Notes: generated from the letters alone by a model not told the origin. A stretch of DNA of 64,000 nucleotides from Curtanaerobium respiraculi (GCF_024609215.1 NZ_JANIPD030000002.1:25678-89677); one strand, 5' to 3'. Shown: positions 9,909-18,798, numbered from the stretch's first letter. Translations and numbers: made by a program.

Positions 9909-10391
9909 ATGGCTAAGATTCACAAGACAAATGCGATGCGAGAACTGGAATCCGCAGACGTTCCGTACCGCAGCGCAGCCTACGAGGTGGACGAGCGCGA
10001 CCTTTCGGGGATGCATGTGGCGCTGCAGCTCGGGCAAGACCCCAACATGCTTTTCAAGACGTTGGTGCTCAGCGGCGAGCGCACCGGTTACCTGGTTTGC
10101 TGCATACCTACGAACGCCGACCTCGACTTGAAGAAGGCCGCACGCGCCGCTGGCGACAAGAAAGTCGAGATGCTCCCCCTGAGGAAGCTGACCGCCGTAA
10201 CCGGGTACGTGCGTGGCGGTTGCAGCCCCCTCGCGATGAAGAAGCGGTTCCCCACGTTCATCGATGAGACCGCTATCCTCTATGACGAGATATACGTGAG
10301 CGCGGGCGAACGTGGCGAGCAGATCATCGTGAACGGCGAGGCGCTTGCCGAGCTCATCGGCGCGCAGCTCGTCGATTTGATCGCCGAGTGA
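9909..10391 (+). CDS. ybaK: Cys-tRNA(Pro)/Cys-tRNA(Cys) deacylase, YbaK/EbsC family
   Basis: This 160-residue protein belongs to the YbaK family, which hydrolyses Cys-tRNA(Pro) mischarged by prolyl-tRNA synthetase. Family features visible include the VFKTLVL-like LFKTLVLSG strand, the conserved lysine and the YVRGGCSPLAMKK loop of the active site. Length is typical. It lies 8 nt upstream of map, and the two are probably cotranscribed. Confidence 0.92.
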   Translation: MAKIHKTNAMRELESADVPYRSAAYEVDERDLSGMHVALQLGQDPNMLFKTLVLSGERTGYLVCCIPTNADLDLKKAARAAGDKKVEMLPLRKLTAVTGYVRGGCSPLAMKKRFPTFIDETAILYDEIYVSAGERGEQIIVNGEALAELIGAQLVDLIAE

Positions 10392-10398
10392 GGTTTCC

Positions 10399-11184
10399 AT
10401 GATCGCATTGAAGACGCGGGCGGAGGTTGCCCAGATGAAGGAGGCAGGATGGCTGTCCGCCGCCGTGCTGCGCGAGGTGGGCATGCGCGTCGAGCCGGGC
10501 ATCACCACGCTCGAACTCGACCGATTCGCGGAGAGGTTCATACGGGGCAACGGCGGCGTGCCCACCTTCAAAGGGTACGGGGGATTTCCCGGCAGCATCT
10601 GCGCTTCCGTGAACGAGCAGATCGTCCATGGGATCCCCAGTTCCCAGACCGTGCTCAAGGAGGGGGATATCGTCTCCATCGACGTGGGAGCCTCCGTCGG
10701 TTCATGGGCGGGGGATAATGCCTGGACGTTCCCCGTGGGGGAGGTGTCCCCGGAGGTGCAGCGGCTGCTCGATGTGACGGAGCAGAGCATGTGGGCCGCG
10801 ATCGCGGCCGCCCGGGAGGGGCGCTGCATCGGGGATATCGGGCATGCCTGCCAGAGGGTCGCCGAAAGCGCGGGGTTTGGAGTTATCAGGGAATACACCG
10901 GGCACGGCATCGGCCACGACATGCACGAGAGCCCCCCGGTGCCGAATTTCGGGCACCGGCATTGGGGGAAGAAGCTGAAGGCCGGCATGGTGTTGGCGAT
11001 CGAGCCGATGGTCGCGATGGGGACATGCTCGACCGTGCAAGGCGCCGACGGCTGGCTGGTCTGCACCGCCGACGGCAAACCCGCCGCGCATTTCGAGAAG
11101 ACGGTCGCCATCACGCCCGACGGCCCCGAATTGATCAGCGTCGAACCGGGCTACAAGCGCCCGGTCACCGAGCCGAACGGGTAA
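10399..11184 (+). CDS. map: Methionine aminopeptidase, type I
   Basis: This 261-residue protein removes N-terminal methionine from new proteins. All five metal ligands can be placed: Asp in SIDVGA, Asp in GDNAWTF, His in GHGIGHDMHE, Glu in AIEPM and Glu in HFEKTV. map usually sits in the ribosomal superoperon after adk; here it stands apart, preceded by ybaK and a tRNA gene. The ATG at 10399 follows GAGG. Confidence 0.95.
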   Translation: MIALKTRAEVAQMKEAGWLSAAVLREVGMRVEPGITTLELDRFAERFIRGNGGVPTFKGYGGFPGSICASVNEQIVHGIPSSQTVLKEGDIVSIDVGASVGSWAGDNAWTFPVGEVSPEVQRLLDVTEQSMWAAIAAAREGRCIGDIGHACQRVAESAGFGVIREYTGHGIGHDMHESPPVPNFGHRHWGKKLKAGMVLAIEPMVAMGTCSTVQGADGWLVCTADGKPAAHFEKTVAITPDGPELISVEPGYKRPVTEPNG

Positions 11185-11241
11185 GACGGACCGCCGGGCT
11201 GCCTTCGGATGAAATCCTAAATGCGATGGCGTTCAGAGTGA

Positions 11242-11262
11242 AAAGGCGGAGGCGCCGTCTTT
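11242..11262 (+). terminator. Intrinsic terminator after map
   Basis: AAAGGCGG (11242-11249) pairs with CCGTCTTT (11255-11262), with one G-T pair, around a five-base loop. It lies between the convergent map and murJ genes. The T tract is short, so efficiency is uncertain. Confidence 0.45.
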
Positions 11263-11313
11263 GGAATGCGATGAAATCGGAATGCGGCGGGCCTCCGGGG
11301 CCACGTACGCTGT

Positions 11314-12942
11314 TTAGCGGCGGCGCAGGCGGGAGGCTATGCGGGCGAGGGTGGCGAATTCCCCGACATTGAACACCTTCGTCAAGCCGAAGGCGATGCC
11401 CAGCCCGACGATGCCGCAGATCGCGATCTCCACGACGGCGACGCCGATATGGCCGATTGCCGCTCCGATGGTCGCGGAGAGCAGGGGGTCGCCGGCGAGC
11501 AGGGCGATATCCGCCACGACGGCGACGGCGGTGGCCGCTACCGTGAGGAAGGCGGTGCGCCAGACGGCGTTGGCGCCGCCCTTGCCCACATAGTGCCGCA
11601 AGAGCACGATGCTGGCAGCGCATCGCAGCGTGTAGTAGATCATGTCGGACACCGGCACGCCGTAGAGCCCCAGCACGCCGGGCTGGCATAGCACCGCGTA
11701 CAGGATGAGCTGGAGGACCACGATGGCGCAGTTGACGACCGCAAACGTCATGAGCTTGCGTAGGCTGGCGAATGCTTTGTACATGTACATGCCCACGGAG
11801 TAGATGGGCAGGCTCAGGACCCATACGCGCAGAAGGTTGGATACTTGCGTCACGTCTGAGCCGCCGAACGCGCCCGCGTGGAACAGCTGGAAAAGCGGCT
11901 CGGACAGGGCGAACAGCATGCCGGTGAGCGGGATGATGAGGAAGAGCGTGCCGGCGAGCCCGCGGTGCACGTGGTTGCGGAAGGATGCGATGTCGCCGCG
12001 GGCCACATCGTCGCTCATCTCGGTGAACATGGTGCTCGACAGCGAGACCGCGACGATGCCGTACGGCAGCTGATACCACATCCAGGCATATGCGAGGGCC
12101 GAGGGCCCGTTATCCGCCGCGGAGAGGCTGAAGGCGTTGCGGAACGTGTATGCGACCAGGTTCGCGACGATGTATATGAGGGAGGGGAGGGCGATCTTGA
12201 TGGTCTCGATGATCGCCGGATCCTTCAGCTTCAGATACGGTTCCCATCGGTACCCGGTCTTGATCAAGGCAGGGATCTGGATGAGGAACTGCACGGCGAC
12301 GCCCGCCGTGGTGCCGATGGCGAGCACGACGATGCCCAGCTCCTGGTCGGGGATGAGGGCGAAGGCGATGAACGCTGCGATGACGACGAAATTGTTGAGC
12401 GCCGGCGCGATGGAGGTGAGGAAGAACGAGCGCTCCGCGTTGAGCACGCCCGTGATCACGCCGCCTAGGCCGTAGAATACGATTTGGAACGCGAAAACCT
12501 GGAAGAACTGCACGGTGCGCCGATGGACTTCGGCGCCTTCGCCCACGGTGAACGTCTGCGTGGTGACCACCGCATCGGCGAATACGCACGAGAGGATCGA
12601 GAGCGCTCCCAGCAGTATGAGCGTGATGTTGAGGATATTCGACGTGTAGCGGTTGGCGCCGCGCTTGCCGTACCTCTCCTTCTCCAGTAGCAGCACGGGG
12701 AGGAACGCCGTCGCCAAAAAGCCACCGGCGACCAGGTCGTACAGCACGTTGGGGAGGTTGTTGGCGACCTGGTAGGCGCTGGTGAGCAGCGTGTTCCCTA
12801 GCGCGAAGGCCATCGCCCAGGTGCGCGCCAGGCCCGTGATGCGCGAGAGCAACGTGCCCACGGTCATCAGACCGGTGTTCTTCACCACGCTCGCATCTGT
12901 CGGGTGGGATGGATGTTGTTCCTCTTCAGGCATAAGGTGCAT
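11314..12942 (-). CDS. murJ: Lipid II flippase MurJ (MviN family)
   Basis: This 542-residue protein is nearly all transmembrane, with about 14 predicted helices. It starts with the MurJ pattern (TVGTLLSRITGLARTWAMAFALG) and has the FxVAN-like AYQVANNLPNVLYDLVAGG region. MurJ flips the peptidoglycan precursor lipid II across the membrane. The start is set at the ATG at 12942; an ATG at 12933 is equally possible, and neither has a strong ribosome-binding site. It is divergent from nadK. Confidence 0.93.
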   Translation of the reverse strand: MHLMPEEEQHPSHPTDASVVKNTGLMTVGTLLSRITGLARTWAMAFALGNTLLTSAYQVANNLPNVLYDLVAGGFLATAFLPVLLLEKERYGKRGANRYTSNILNITLILLGALSILSCVFADAVVTTQTFTVGEGAEVHRRTVQFFQVFAFQIVFYGLGGVITGVLNAERSFFLTSIAPALNNFVVIAAFIAFALIPDQELGIVVLAIGTTAGVAVQFLIQIPALIKTGYRWEPYLKLKDPAIIETIKIALPSLIYIVANLVAYTFRNAFSLSAADNGPSALAYAWMWYQLPYGIVAVSLSSTMFTEMSDDVARGDIASFRNHVHRGLAGTLFLIIPLTGMLFALSEPLFQLFHAGAFGGSDVTQVSNLLRVWVLSLPIYSVGMYMYKAFASLRKLMTFAVVNCAIVVLQLILYAVLCQPGVLGLYGVPVSDMIYYTLRCAASIVLLRHYVGKGGANAVWRTAFLTVAATAVAVVADIALLAGDPLLSATIGAAIGHIGVAVVEIAICGIVGLGIAFGLTKVFNVGEFATLARIASRLRRR

Positions 12943-13002
12943 GGTAGCAGCGCGCGCCGCCCGGCACGGGCTGCTTTCGCGATGCCCCCACAATTTCCAA
13001 TG

Positions 13003-13012
13003 CTGGTATACT
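13003..13012 (+). promoter_or_regulatory. Extended -10 element upstream of nadK
   Basis: TGGTATACT, ending at 13012, is an extended -10 sequence 36 bp before the nadK start. No good -35 is visible, as is common for extended -10 promoters. It lies in the 105-bp gap shared with the divergent murJ gene. Confidence 0.45.
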
Positions 13013-13047
13013 TCTCGGATTGGACGGGGCCGAGGGAAGGGGCCGGT

Positions 13048-13905
13048 ATGCGCATCGTGGTGGTCTATAACGCGTCGAACGCGATGGCGGTCGATTCCTC
13101 GATGCTGGTCTCCGCCTACTGCGCGTCGCAGGGGTTCGATTGCGTGCTCGTGTCCAGCCTGCAAGGCGGCCGCGAGCCGGTGCGCGGGTGCGATCTGGTG
13201 GTCGCCCTGGGCGGCGACGGTACCATGCTGCGCGCGGCGCATCTGGCGAGCGCCGAAGGCACCCCGATCCTGGGCATCAACTACGGTCATCTGGGCTTTC
13301 TGGCCAATCGCGTGGAGCAGGGCGTCATCGCGGCGATCGCGTCGGCGCTGTCGGGCGACATCGCCCGCGATGAGCGCGCGAACCTGCGGATCGACGTGCT
13401 CTGCGAAGGCGACGACGAGGATGCTTTCGAGGGCGCCGGGGCGGCGGGAGCGTGGCATCGTTCGTACTTCGCCCTGAACGAGGTCGCCATCGCGCGTGGG
13501 CCCGCAGGGCGCATCGTCCATTTCGAGATGTTTTTCAACGGATTCGAGATGGGACGGGTGAGGGGAGACGGGGTCGTCGTCTCCAGCGCAACGGGGTCGA
13601 CCGCCTATGCCCTGTCGGCGGGTGGGCCGCTGGTTGCGCCGGGCTATAAGGGCCTCATCGTCGTGCCCATCGCGCCGCACTCGTTGATGTCGCGGGCGAT
13701 TCTCACCGACCCCAACGACGTCGTCGAAGTCGCCATGGGCGATGATGACGGAGATAGGGAGGCGGTGCTGTTCGTGGACGGTCTTCTCGAGGATTTGGAG
13801 AACCCGGCCAAGCGCGTCCGGGTCGTCCGCGGCTCCGTTCCCACCACGCTGCTCCGATACAGCTCCGATGGCTTCTACGCTCATGCGGCGAGCGTGTTCT
13901 TCTAA
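13048..13905 (+). CDS. nadK: NAD kinase
   Basis: This 285-residue enzyme phosphorylates NAD to NADP. The signature GGDGTML lies at about residues 55-61, and a later SATGSTAYALSAGGPL segment is the substrate-binding region of the family. The ATG at 13048 follows GAGGGAAGGGG. An upstream in-frame ATG at 12904 would overlap the murJ start and adds unrelated sequence. Confidence 0.95.
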   Translation: MRIVVVYNASNAMAVDSSMLVSAYCASQGFDCVLVSSLQGGREPVRGCDLVVALGGDGTMLRAAHLASAEGTPILGINYGHLGFLANRVEQGVIAAIASALSGDIARDERANLRIDVLCEGDDEDAFEGAGAAGAWHRSYFALNEVAIARGPAGRIVHFEMFFNGFEMGRVRGDGVVVSSATGSTAYALSAGGPLVAPGYKGLIVVPIAPHSLMSRAILTDPNDVVEVAMGDDDGDREAVLFVDGLLEDLENPAKRVRVVRGSVPTTLLRYSSDGFYAHAASVFF

Positions 13906-14168
13906 AGGTTCGCCGCATTCCCCGACCCGAATATTGTGGAGAGGGTATGGGGTGGGTATGCACTGCACCTGGAATCACCCTGCTTGCGAGCCACGGTATG
14001 GTGAAAATCGATGAATGACGCCGCATGGGGCGCCGAATCCCTCTATACTTCATACGTTTGCGGTTTGGGATTCCCCACATGCGCGTCTTGGCGTTCCCGT
14101 GGAAGGAATGACCGCGGACACGCTCGGCGGCACGGCCGCCGGCGCTTCGGTCCGGCAAAGGAGGCAAT

Positions 14169-15479
14169 GTGATAGACCTCATGTTCGCGCAGGTGTCGTT
14201 CGTCGACGTCTTCAACTTCTGCGTGTTCATCGTTTTCACGTGCTGCTACGCATATCAGCTGTTCTACGTGTTCGTCACGTTGACGCGCCGTCCGCCGAAG
14301 CACATCTCCCAAGTCGATCATAAGTTTGCGGTCCTCATCTCCGCGCGTAACGAAAGCGCCGTCATCGGGGACCTCATCCACAGCATCCGCGTGCAGAATT
14401 ACCCGAGCGACAAGATCGACGTATTCGTCATCGCGGACAACTGCACGGACAACACCGCGGAGGTCGCGCGTTTGGCGGGGGCGAACGTGTTCGAGCGCGA
14501 GAACCTTCAGCAGAAGGGCAAGGGATACGCGCTCGATTACGGTTATAAGCGTATCCAGCAATATTACGGCGATGAAGGCTACGAGGCGTACTTCGTGTTC
14601 GATGCCGACAACGTGCTCGACGTCAACTATTTCCGCGAGATGAACAACACGTTCGATTCCGGTGCCATAGCAAGCACCAGCTACCGCAATTCGAAGAACT
14701 TCGCCAGCAACTGGATTTCCGCGGGCTACGGCGTGTGGTTCCTGCGCGAGGGGAAGTACATCAACCAGAGCCGCTTGACACTGCAGACCAGCTGCGCGGT
14801 GTCCGGGACGGGCTTCTTCATCCGCGCCGACGTGCTCGAGCGCGCAGGCGGTTGGAAATGGCATCTGCTGACGGAGGATATCGAGTTCTCCACGAGCACC
14901 ATCTGCGACGGCGGGCGCATCGCCTATTGTCCCACGGCCGTGCTCTACGATGAGCAACCCACGACGTTCCGCGATTCGTGGAACCAGCGCGAACGTTGGG
15001 CGAAGGGTTTCTACCAGGTGTTCGGCAACTACGGTGCCGGGTTGGTGCGCGGCATCTTCAGGAACGGCAAGGGCCGCCGATTCGCCTGCTACGACATGCT
15101 GATGACCATCGCCCCCGGCATGCTGCTCACCATCGTCATGATCATCTTCAACGCAATCATCATCGCGCTGTCGTTCATGGGGCTCATGTCCACCGGCCAG
15201 ATGATCGCATCCAGCCTGTCGTCGATTGTCTTCTGCTTGGCAAGCTACATGCTGTTCATGTTCCTGAACGGCGTCCTCACCATATTCACTGAATGGGACA
15301 ACATCCACACCAGCACGGCCAAGAAGGTGCGCTATCTGTTCACCTTCCCGTTCTTCATGATCACCTACATCCCCATTGCGATCGCAGCGCTGTTCATGAA
15401 GCCCGAATGGAAGCCCATCAAGCACAGCGTCTCCGTGAACGTGAACGAGTTTTCGACCGCGCAGCTCCAGCAGCGCTAG
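14169..15479 (+). CDS. Family 2 glycosyltransferase, membrane-bound
   Basis: This 436-residue protein has an N-terminal membrane segment, a GT-A catalytic domain and three or four C-terminal membrane segments. Motifs are those of processive GT2 enzymes: DAD (FVFDADNVLD), a TED motif (HLLTEDIEFS) and QRERW (WNQRERWAKGF). It is likely to make or extend a cell-surface polysaccharide or glycolipid; the product cannot be told from sequence. The start is GTG at 14169 behind a perfect AAAGGAGG. It stands alone between nadK and a repeat region. Confidence 0.88.
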   Translation: MIDLMFAQVSFVDVFNFCVFIVFTCCYAYQLFYVFVTLTRRPPKHISQVDHKFAVLISARNESAVIGDLIHSIRVQNYPSDKIDVFVIADNCTDNTAEVARLAGANVFERENLQQKGKGYALDYGYKRIQQYYGDEGYEAYFVFDADNVLDVNYFREMNNTFDSGAIASTSYRNSKNFASNWISAGYGVWFLREGKYINQSRLTLQTSCAVSGTGFFIRADVLERAGGWKWHLLTEDIEFSTSTICDGGRIAYCPTAVLYDEQPTTFRDSWNQRERWAKGFYQVFGNYGAGLVRGIFRNGKGRRFACYDMLMTIAPGMLLTIVMIIFNAIIIALSFMGLMSTGQMIASSLSSIVFCLASYMLFMFLNGVLTIFTEWDNIHTSTAKKVRYLFTFPFFMITYIPIAIAALFMKPEWKPIKHSVSVNVNEFSTAQLQQR

Positions 15480-15563
15480 CGCAGCGCTGGCGGATCCCGC
15501 TTCCATCGAACCGCCTCTGCCCCTTCATCTCGAGAGGCTTTTATCGCTGCATGCGCAGATTGG

Positions 15564-15737
15564 GTGACAGGCAACCGTATTGTTTGTCACATTTTGATGT
15601 GGACTCCGAAGAGCGGACATTCGACCCCCGCTGAATGACAGCGAGCTTCTCCCGGGTGACAGGCAACCGCGGGTGACAGGCAACCGTATTGTTTGTCACG
15701 CGATTCCGTGTGACAAACAATACGGTTGCCTGTCACC
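15564..15737. repeat. Palindromic repeat cluster (REP-like), four copies
   Basis: A 27-bp unit beginning GTGACAGGCAACCGTATTG and ending TTTGTCAC occurs at 15564-15590 and about 15672-15698 on the plus strand and inverted at about 15710-15737; a partial copy lies at about 15654-15670. The last two full copies face each other across a gap of about 11 bp and would form a very stable hairpin. Each unit is itself an imperfect palindrome. The rest of the 15480-15892 gap shows no gene. Confidence 0.85.
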
Positions 15738-15892
15738 TGTCGCCTGTCCTTTTGTCGCAGAGTGCAGGATGCGGTCGGGGCGGGGATGTTCCGGTGATGC
15801 GGACGGGATCGGCGCGGGGTGCTTGCGCCCGGGGGCGGAGGCTTCTGGGGTGACGCCGCGGCGGTATCCTGTCTACAGGCGAAAGGGGGAGC

Positions 15893-16684
15893 TTGGATCA
15901 GGGGGATAGATTCAAGAGGGATGCAGGTTCCCCCGCCCTTTCGCCACTGCGGGACGAGGGAGCCGTCGCGTATGCGAAGGCGATGGCCCTCAGTTTTGCC
16001 GAGGTGCTCTGGCCGACGAGATGCGCGATATGCGACGCCCCGGGCGAAGTGCTCTGCGAACGGTGCAAAGGAGAGCTCGCTTTCGTGGACTACTGGAAAT
16101 CCTGCCCGCGGTGCGGCGCTCCATGGGGGATGTACCAATGCACGGAATGCAACGCCCTGGTCCTGCAAGAGGCAGGCTACGTCCGCGTTCCCTACCGGGG
16201 ATTGGCATGCGCGGTCCATTTCGACGACCGCAGCGCACAGGTGGTTCGCGTCTACAAGGATGCGGGGGAGCGGCGGCTTGCCGCGGATATCGCCTACTTC
16301 ATCGCGAGTGCGATACCCCCGGGTTGGCTGGAGGGGGCCGCCATCACCTTCGTGCCTGCAACCCGCAAAGCGCACCGCAGACGCGGGTTCGACCATGCGG
16401 AGGAGATCGCCCGCCATACGGCCGGTTTGCTCAAGGCGCCCCTTGTTCAATTGCTCCTTCCCCCGGATGCCCATGACCAGCGCGCCCTTTCCCGCAAGGA
16501 GCGGTTCGCCAACCTGGGCGCGGCGGTCCGGGCACGGCGCGCCGTCCATCTAGCTCCGCCGCAGCGGGTCATCGTGGTGGACGATGTGGTCACGACGGGC
16601 GCGACGATATCGGCGGCCTCTCGGGCCCTGCTGGATGCGGGGGTCGGCTGCGTGTACGGAGCGGCCTTCGCACGCGTCTGCTAG
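15893..16684 (+). CDS. ComF family protein (phosphoribosyltransferase fold)
   Basis: This protein of about 263 residues has an N-terminal four-cysteine zinc motif (CAICDAPGEVLCERC), a second pair (CPRCG and CTEC), and a C-terminal phosphoribosyltransferase signature VVDDVVTTGAT. ComFC/GntX-like proteins are linked to DNA uptake in naturally competent bacteria, but no other competence gene is in view. The TTG at 15893 has a purine-rich site very close to it; an ATG at 15983 (MALSFAEVLWP) is a credible alternative start. Confidence 0.85.
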   Translation: MDQGDRFKRDAGSPALSPLRDEGAVAYAKAMALSFAEVLWPTRCAICDAPGEVLCERCKGELAFVDYWKSCPRCGAPWGMYQCTECNALVLQEAGYVRVPYRGLACAVHFDDRSAQVVRVYKDAGERRLAADIAYFIASAIPPGWLEGAAITFVPATRKAHRRRGFDHAEEIARHTAGLLKAPLVQLLLPPDAHDQRALSRKERFANLGAAVRARRAVHLAPPQRVIVVDDVVTTGATISAASRALLDAGVGCVYGAAFARVC

Positions 16685-16776
16685 CTTTTCCGCCGCCTTC
16701 CACCCCTTACTCTTCCACCGCTCACGCGGGTGGAAGGATTTATACGGCAATTCGGCAACGGTGCAGTTCCTTCTGA

Positions 16777-17051
16777 TACAATCTCAAGAGTTTTTCGCGG
16801 GCTGTAGTTGCGAGATGCGCTCGTCGCATCTCAATTCCATGGCAGATGCGGCCGAAAGGATCCACGTAAGCGGGCAACCGTGAGCATGGCGCATTCTAGA
16901 GGTAAGTCGCACCGCCCGTTTACATCATGCGGCACGGTGCCGCGCGGGCGAGAGGGTGATGGTGCAAGCTCAGCCCCGGTGCGCGAGTGTGGGGGCAAAG
17001 ACTAGGTCAGCCGCGAAACTACGACGGTGAGGGTCAAGGAGGATCTTGCTT
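16777..17051 (+). promoter_or_regulatory. Long structured leader upstream of a solute-binding lipoprotein
   Basis: A -10-like TACAAT at 16777-16782 precedes about 260 nt without a gene. The stretch contains several strong hairpins: GAGATGCG/CGCATCTC (16812-16819 and 16825-16832), the near-perfect palindrome GCGGCACGGTGCCGC (about 16929-16943) nested inside CGCCCG/CGGGCG arms, and a GCCCC/GGGGGC pair further on. The AAGGAGG of the next gene is at 17037-17043. This suggests a cis-acting RNA, but it does not match any riboswitch class I can name. From 16685 to 16776 I see nothing definite. Confidence 0.35.
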
Positions 17052-17927
17052 ATGAAGCGCCGGTTAATGGCAATTGCCGCTGCTGCGGCCATGTGCGTGA
17101 TAGCGTTCGGCTTATGCGGCTGCCAGGTGCTGGCAAGCTCGTCTGCCTATTCGCCCGAAAAGAAGCAGGCGACGGTGTCATCTCCCGCTTTGGGCAAGGA
17201 TGGCGTGCTCCGCGTCGGAGTCAACTCATCGAACGCGCCATTCTCCACCCAGGTTTCCGGCAGGCTCGTGGGAATCGACGTCGACATCGCCGCGGCGCTT
17301 GCGACCGAGATGGGGCTCGATCTCGAGCTGGTGGACGTGGGGAGTGATTCTCGAGGCGCCCTCACCGACGGAACGGTGGACGTGGTCATGAACATGAGCC
17401 AGTCCGACACCTCGGCCACCGCGTGGCTTTCCGATACGTACATCCCCACGGCCGTGGTCCTGTTCGCCCAGTCCGCGGACGCCGGCATGCCCATCTCCGA
17501 TTCGAAGACCACCATCGAGGCCCAGGCCACGTCGTTGAGCTCCTGGGAGGCGACGAACCAGTTCACGGCTGCGACGGTGCAAAGCGTGTCCGATTTGAAG
17601 ACGGCCTTCTCCGACCTCGAGTCCGGAAAGGTGAAGTACGTCGCCTCGGATGCCGTCATCGGCTCGTACGTCGCCCACACCTCGGGCTCGTCGGCGGTCA
17701 TCGTCGGCTCCCTTCAGAAGGTCGGCGGCTACAGCATCGGCCTGTCCACTTCGAACGACCAGCTGAAGACGGCCGTTTCCAATGCTCTCGATACGATTTC
17801 GTCCAACGGCGTGATCGGCGTGATCGAAACCAAGTGGCTGGGCAAGGAGATTGACCTGTCCAACGTCGCCTTGTCGGTCGCGGCCCAGAAGGCCTCCGAT
17901 TCCAAGACGACCGCCGCAGGCGCGTAA
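17052..17927 (+). CDS. Amino-acid-type ABC transporter solute-binding lipoprotein
   Basis: This 291-residue protein has a lipoprotein signal peptide with lipobox LCGC (cysteine 24). The mature part is a family 3 solute-binding protein (VLRVGVNSSNAPFS and GRLVGIDVDIAAALATEMGLDL). It should be anchored outside the membrane and bind a polar amino acid or similar solute. No permease or ATPase gene is next to it, so it is an orphan or works with a remote transporter. The ATG at 17052 follows AAGGAGG; an upstream TTG at 17046 is less likely. A long structured leader precedes it. Confidence 0.88.
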   Translation: MKRRLMAIAAAAAMCVIAFGLCGCQVLASSSAYSPEKKQATVSSPALGKDGVLRVGVNSSNAPFSTQVSGRLVGIDVDIAAALATEMGLDLELVDVGSDSRGALTDGTVDVVMNMSQSDTSATAWLSDTYIPTAVVLFAQSADAGMPISDSKTTIEAQATSLSSWEATNQFTAATVQSVSDLKTAFSDLESGKVKYVASDAVIGSYVAHTSGSSAVIVGSLQKVGGYSIGLSTSNDQLKTAVSNALDTISSNGVIGVIETKWLGKEIDLSNVALSVAAQKASDSKTTAAGA

Positions 17928-17945
17928 GCACGGGAGAGAGAGGAC

Positions 17946-17961
17946 ACGCCCATTCGGGCGT
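17946..17961 (+). terminator. Hairpin after the solute-binding protein gene
   Basis: ACGCCC (17946-17951) and GGGCGT (17956-17961) form a short stem with an ATTC loop. The T tract is weak. It separates the lipoprotein gene from the tetrapyrrole cluster. Confidence 0.35.
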
Positions 17962-18119
17962 CTACCATCGGTGGGTTATCCCTTCTGCGCTGCTACCCCC
18001 CGTGGAGTATCGTAGTCTGTGCATCATTCGAAGCCCCTCCGGCAGGCGCGGGCGGACGGACGGCATACTCTACGCTCATGTTGCTTTTTGCAGCGCAGGA
18101 GGAAGAGCGGAGGAGCGCC

Positions 18120-18797
18120 ATGCAAAGCAAGCGAGGGGAAGGCTCCCGCACGGGTGCGGGATATCCGATTTTTGTCGATTTGAACCAGCGCCGGGTCGTC
18201 GTCATAGGCGGCGGATCGGTCGCCGAACGCAAAATAGCCACGTTGCTCGAGTTCGGGGCGGACGTGCGCGTGGTGTCCCCCGAGGTCACCGATCCCATTG
18301 CCCGGCTCGCTGCGGAAGGCGGGATCGAGCTGCGAAAACGCGTGTACGAGCCCGGCGATCTGGAGGGCGCTTTCCTGGCCATATGCACGTGCGGCAAGCC
18401 CGAGGAGGATGCCCGCGTCCACGACGAGGCCCGTCGGCGGAATTGCCTGCTCAACGTTGCCGATGTTCCATCGGAGTGCGATTTCATCCTCCCGTCGTTC
18501 ATGAGCCGCGGCAGGTTGCAGATCGCGGTGTCCACCAACGGGTCGGCTTGCACGGAGGCGAAGAACATCCGGCGCCACCTCGAGGAGGAGTACGATGAGA
18601 GCTGGGAGGCGTACCTCGACCTGCTCTATGAGATGCGCCAATTGGTGAAGCAGCGCATCGAAGGCCAAGAGGAGCATCGGAAGCCCATCTTCGAAGCCGC
18701 GACCCGCGTCGGATTCCGGCAGCGGTTGGCCGCAGGCGAGGATATCACGGCCGAAGACGCCTATGCTGAAGCGGTCCGCGCAGCTCGGGAGGATTAG
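18120..18797 (+). CDS. Precorrin-2 dehydrogenase (siroheme synthase N-terminal type)
   Basis: This 225-residue protein oxidises precorrin-2 to sirohydrochlorin with NAD and, as in Met8p, may also insert iron to give siroheme. The N-terminal Rossmann motif VVVIGGGSVAERK and the later STNGSACTEAKNIRRHLEEE segment are typical of the CysG-N/Met8p/SirC family. The ATG at 18120 follows GGAGGAG; an ATG at 18078 would add 14 unlikely residues. No separate SirB chelatase is in the window. It opens the tetrapyrrole cluster, with hemA one base after its stop. Confidence 0.88.
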   Translation: MQSKRGEGSRTGAGYPIFVDLNQRRVVVIGGGSVAERKIATLLEFGADVRVVSPEVTDPIARLAAEGGIELRKRVYEPGDLEGAFLAICTCGKPEEDARVHDEARRRNCLLNVADVPSECDFILPSFMSRGRLQIAVSTNGSACTEAKNIRRHLEEEYDESWEAYLDLLYEMRQLVKQRIEGQEEHRKPIFEAATRVGFRQRLAAGEDITAEDAYAEAVRAARED

Positions 18798-18798
18798 C

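Noticed and set aside
12943-13968. Extended N-terminus for MurJ
   Set aside because: The frame remains open far upstream but runs antisense through nadK and adds unrelated sequence; family alignment starts at the ATG near 12942 or 12933.
15564-15737. CRISPR array
   Set aside because: Copies are in both orientations with unequal spacing, partial copies occur and no cas gene is near.
16931-16950. T-box antiterminator
   Set aside because: GGTGCCGCG resembles the T-box core GGNACCGCG but with a key A changed, no upstream specifier stem is recognisable, and the downstream gene is a binding protein.
16790-17040. Cobalamin riboswitch before the lipoprotein gene
   Set aside because: GGTGCAAGCTC and the AAGGAGG region loosely resemble parts of the cobalamin element, but the core GCCACTG and the full B12 box are missing and the downstream gene has no link to cobalamin.
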